A stretch of 6,369 nt of DNA, taken from an uncultured Coriobacteriia bacterium (GTDB lineage Bacteria > Actinomycetota > Coriobacteriia > Coriobacteriales > QAMH01). Location: NCBI GenBank assembly GCA_902493755.1, contig CABURF010000067.1, positions 1 through 6,369 of the forward strand. Direction: 5' to 3'. Of this stretch, positions 5,166-6,369 are shown in pieces. The translations under genes and the position numbers were made by a program. Positions within the stretch are counted from its first letter, which is position 1, and each line of letters starts with the position of its first letter. Under the pieces are notes generated by a model. That model was not told the origin of the DNA and made no database searches. It saw only the letters and a list, made by a program, of their open reading frames with translations.

Positions 5166-6369
<1,204 letters not shown>

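Overview
The window looks like a chromosomal segment of a moderately GC-rich actinobacterium. The RpoB and ribosomal-protein sequences best suit the Coriobacteriia (Collinsella/Olsenella-like). That placement rests on sequence feel and gene content, not a search, and no genus is claimed. The core is the rplJ-rplL / rpoB neighbourhood, with two unusual additions: a toxin-antitoxin operon upstream, and a polyphosphate kinase/phosphoesterase pair between rplL and rpoB.

Layout. (1) 2-220 (+): C-terminal tail of a major-facilitator transporter. (2) 346-1138 (-): a two-gene HEPN/MNT toxin-antitoxin operon. The antitoxin is a minimal nucleotidyltransferase with a ribbon-helix-helix-like DNA-binding domain at its N-terminus. 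Its promoter -10 lies inside a perfect inverted repeat (1150-1178), a plausible autoregulatory operator. (3) 1139-1540: 402 bp divergent intergenic region holding the toxin-antitoxin promoter, a candidate rplJ promoter and an L10 leader RNA with a kink-turn-like signature and competing hairpins. (4) 1541-2503 (+): rplJ and rplL. (5) 2504-2728: a three-tier nested palindrome, a strong Rho-independent terminator, and a likely promoter for the next gene. (6) 2729-4773 (+): a two-domain PPK2-type polyphosphate:AMP phosphotransferase, overlapping by one base a YfcE/MJ0936-type metallophosphoesterase. (7) 4774-5165: a 392 bp gene-free, partly AT-rich leader with candidate rpoB promoters, one with a 19-nt alternating pyrimidine-purine spacer. 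(8) 5166-6369 (+): 5' part of rpoB, running off the window just inside the rifampicin region. It carries an apparent 11-nt deletion/frameshift at codon 38.

How the genes fit together: rplJ/rplL encode the ribosomal stalk and are probably autoregulated through the leader RNA. The terminator after rplL separates them from rpoB, which has its own promoter region. The pap-phosphoesterase pair forms its own small operon in between and may tie polyphosphate/adenylate metabolism to the growth-related locus, though that link is inference. The toxin-antitoxin module is transcribed away from rplJ and is probably an accessory insertion beside the housekeeping block. The observations most worth checking are the rpoB frameshift (real, or assembly error) and the DNA-binding-domain/MNT fusion with its operator.
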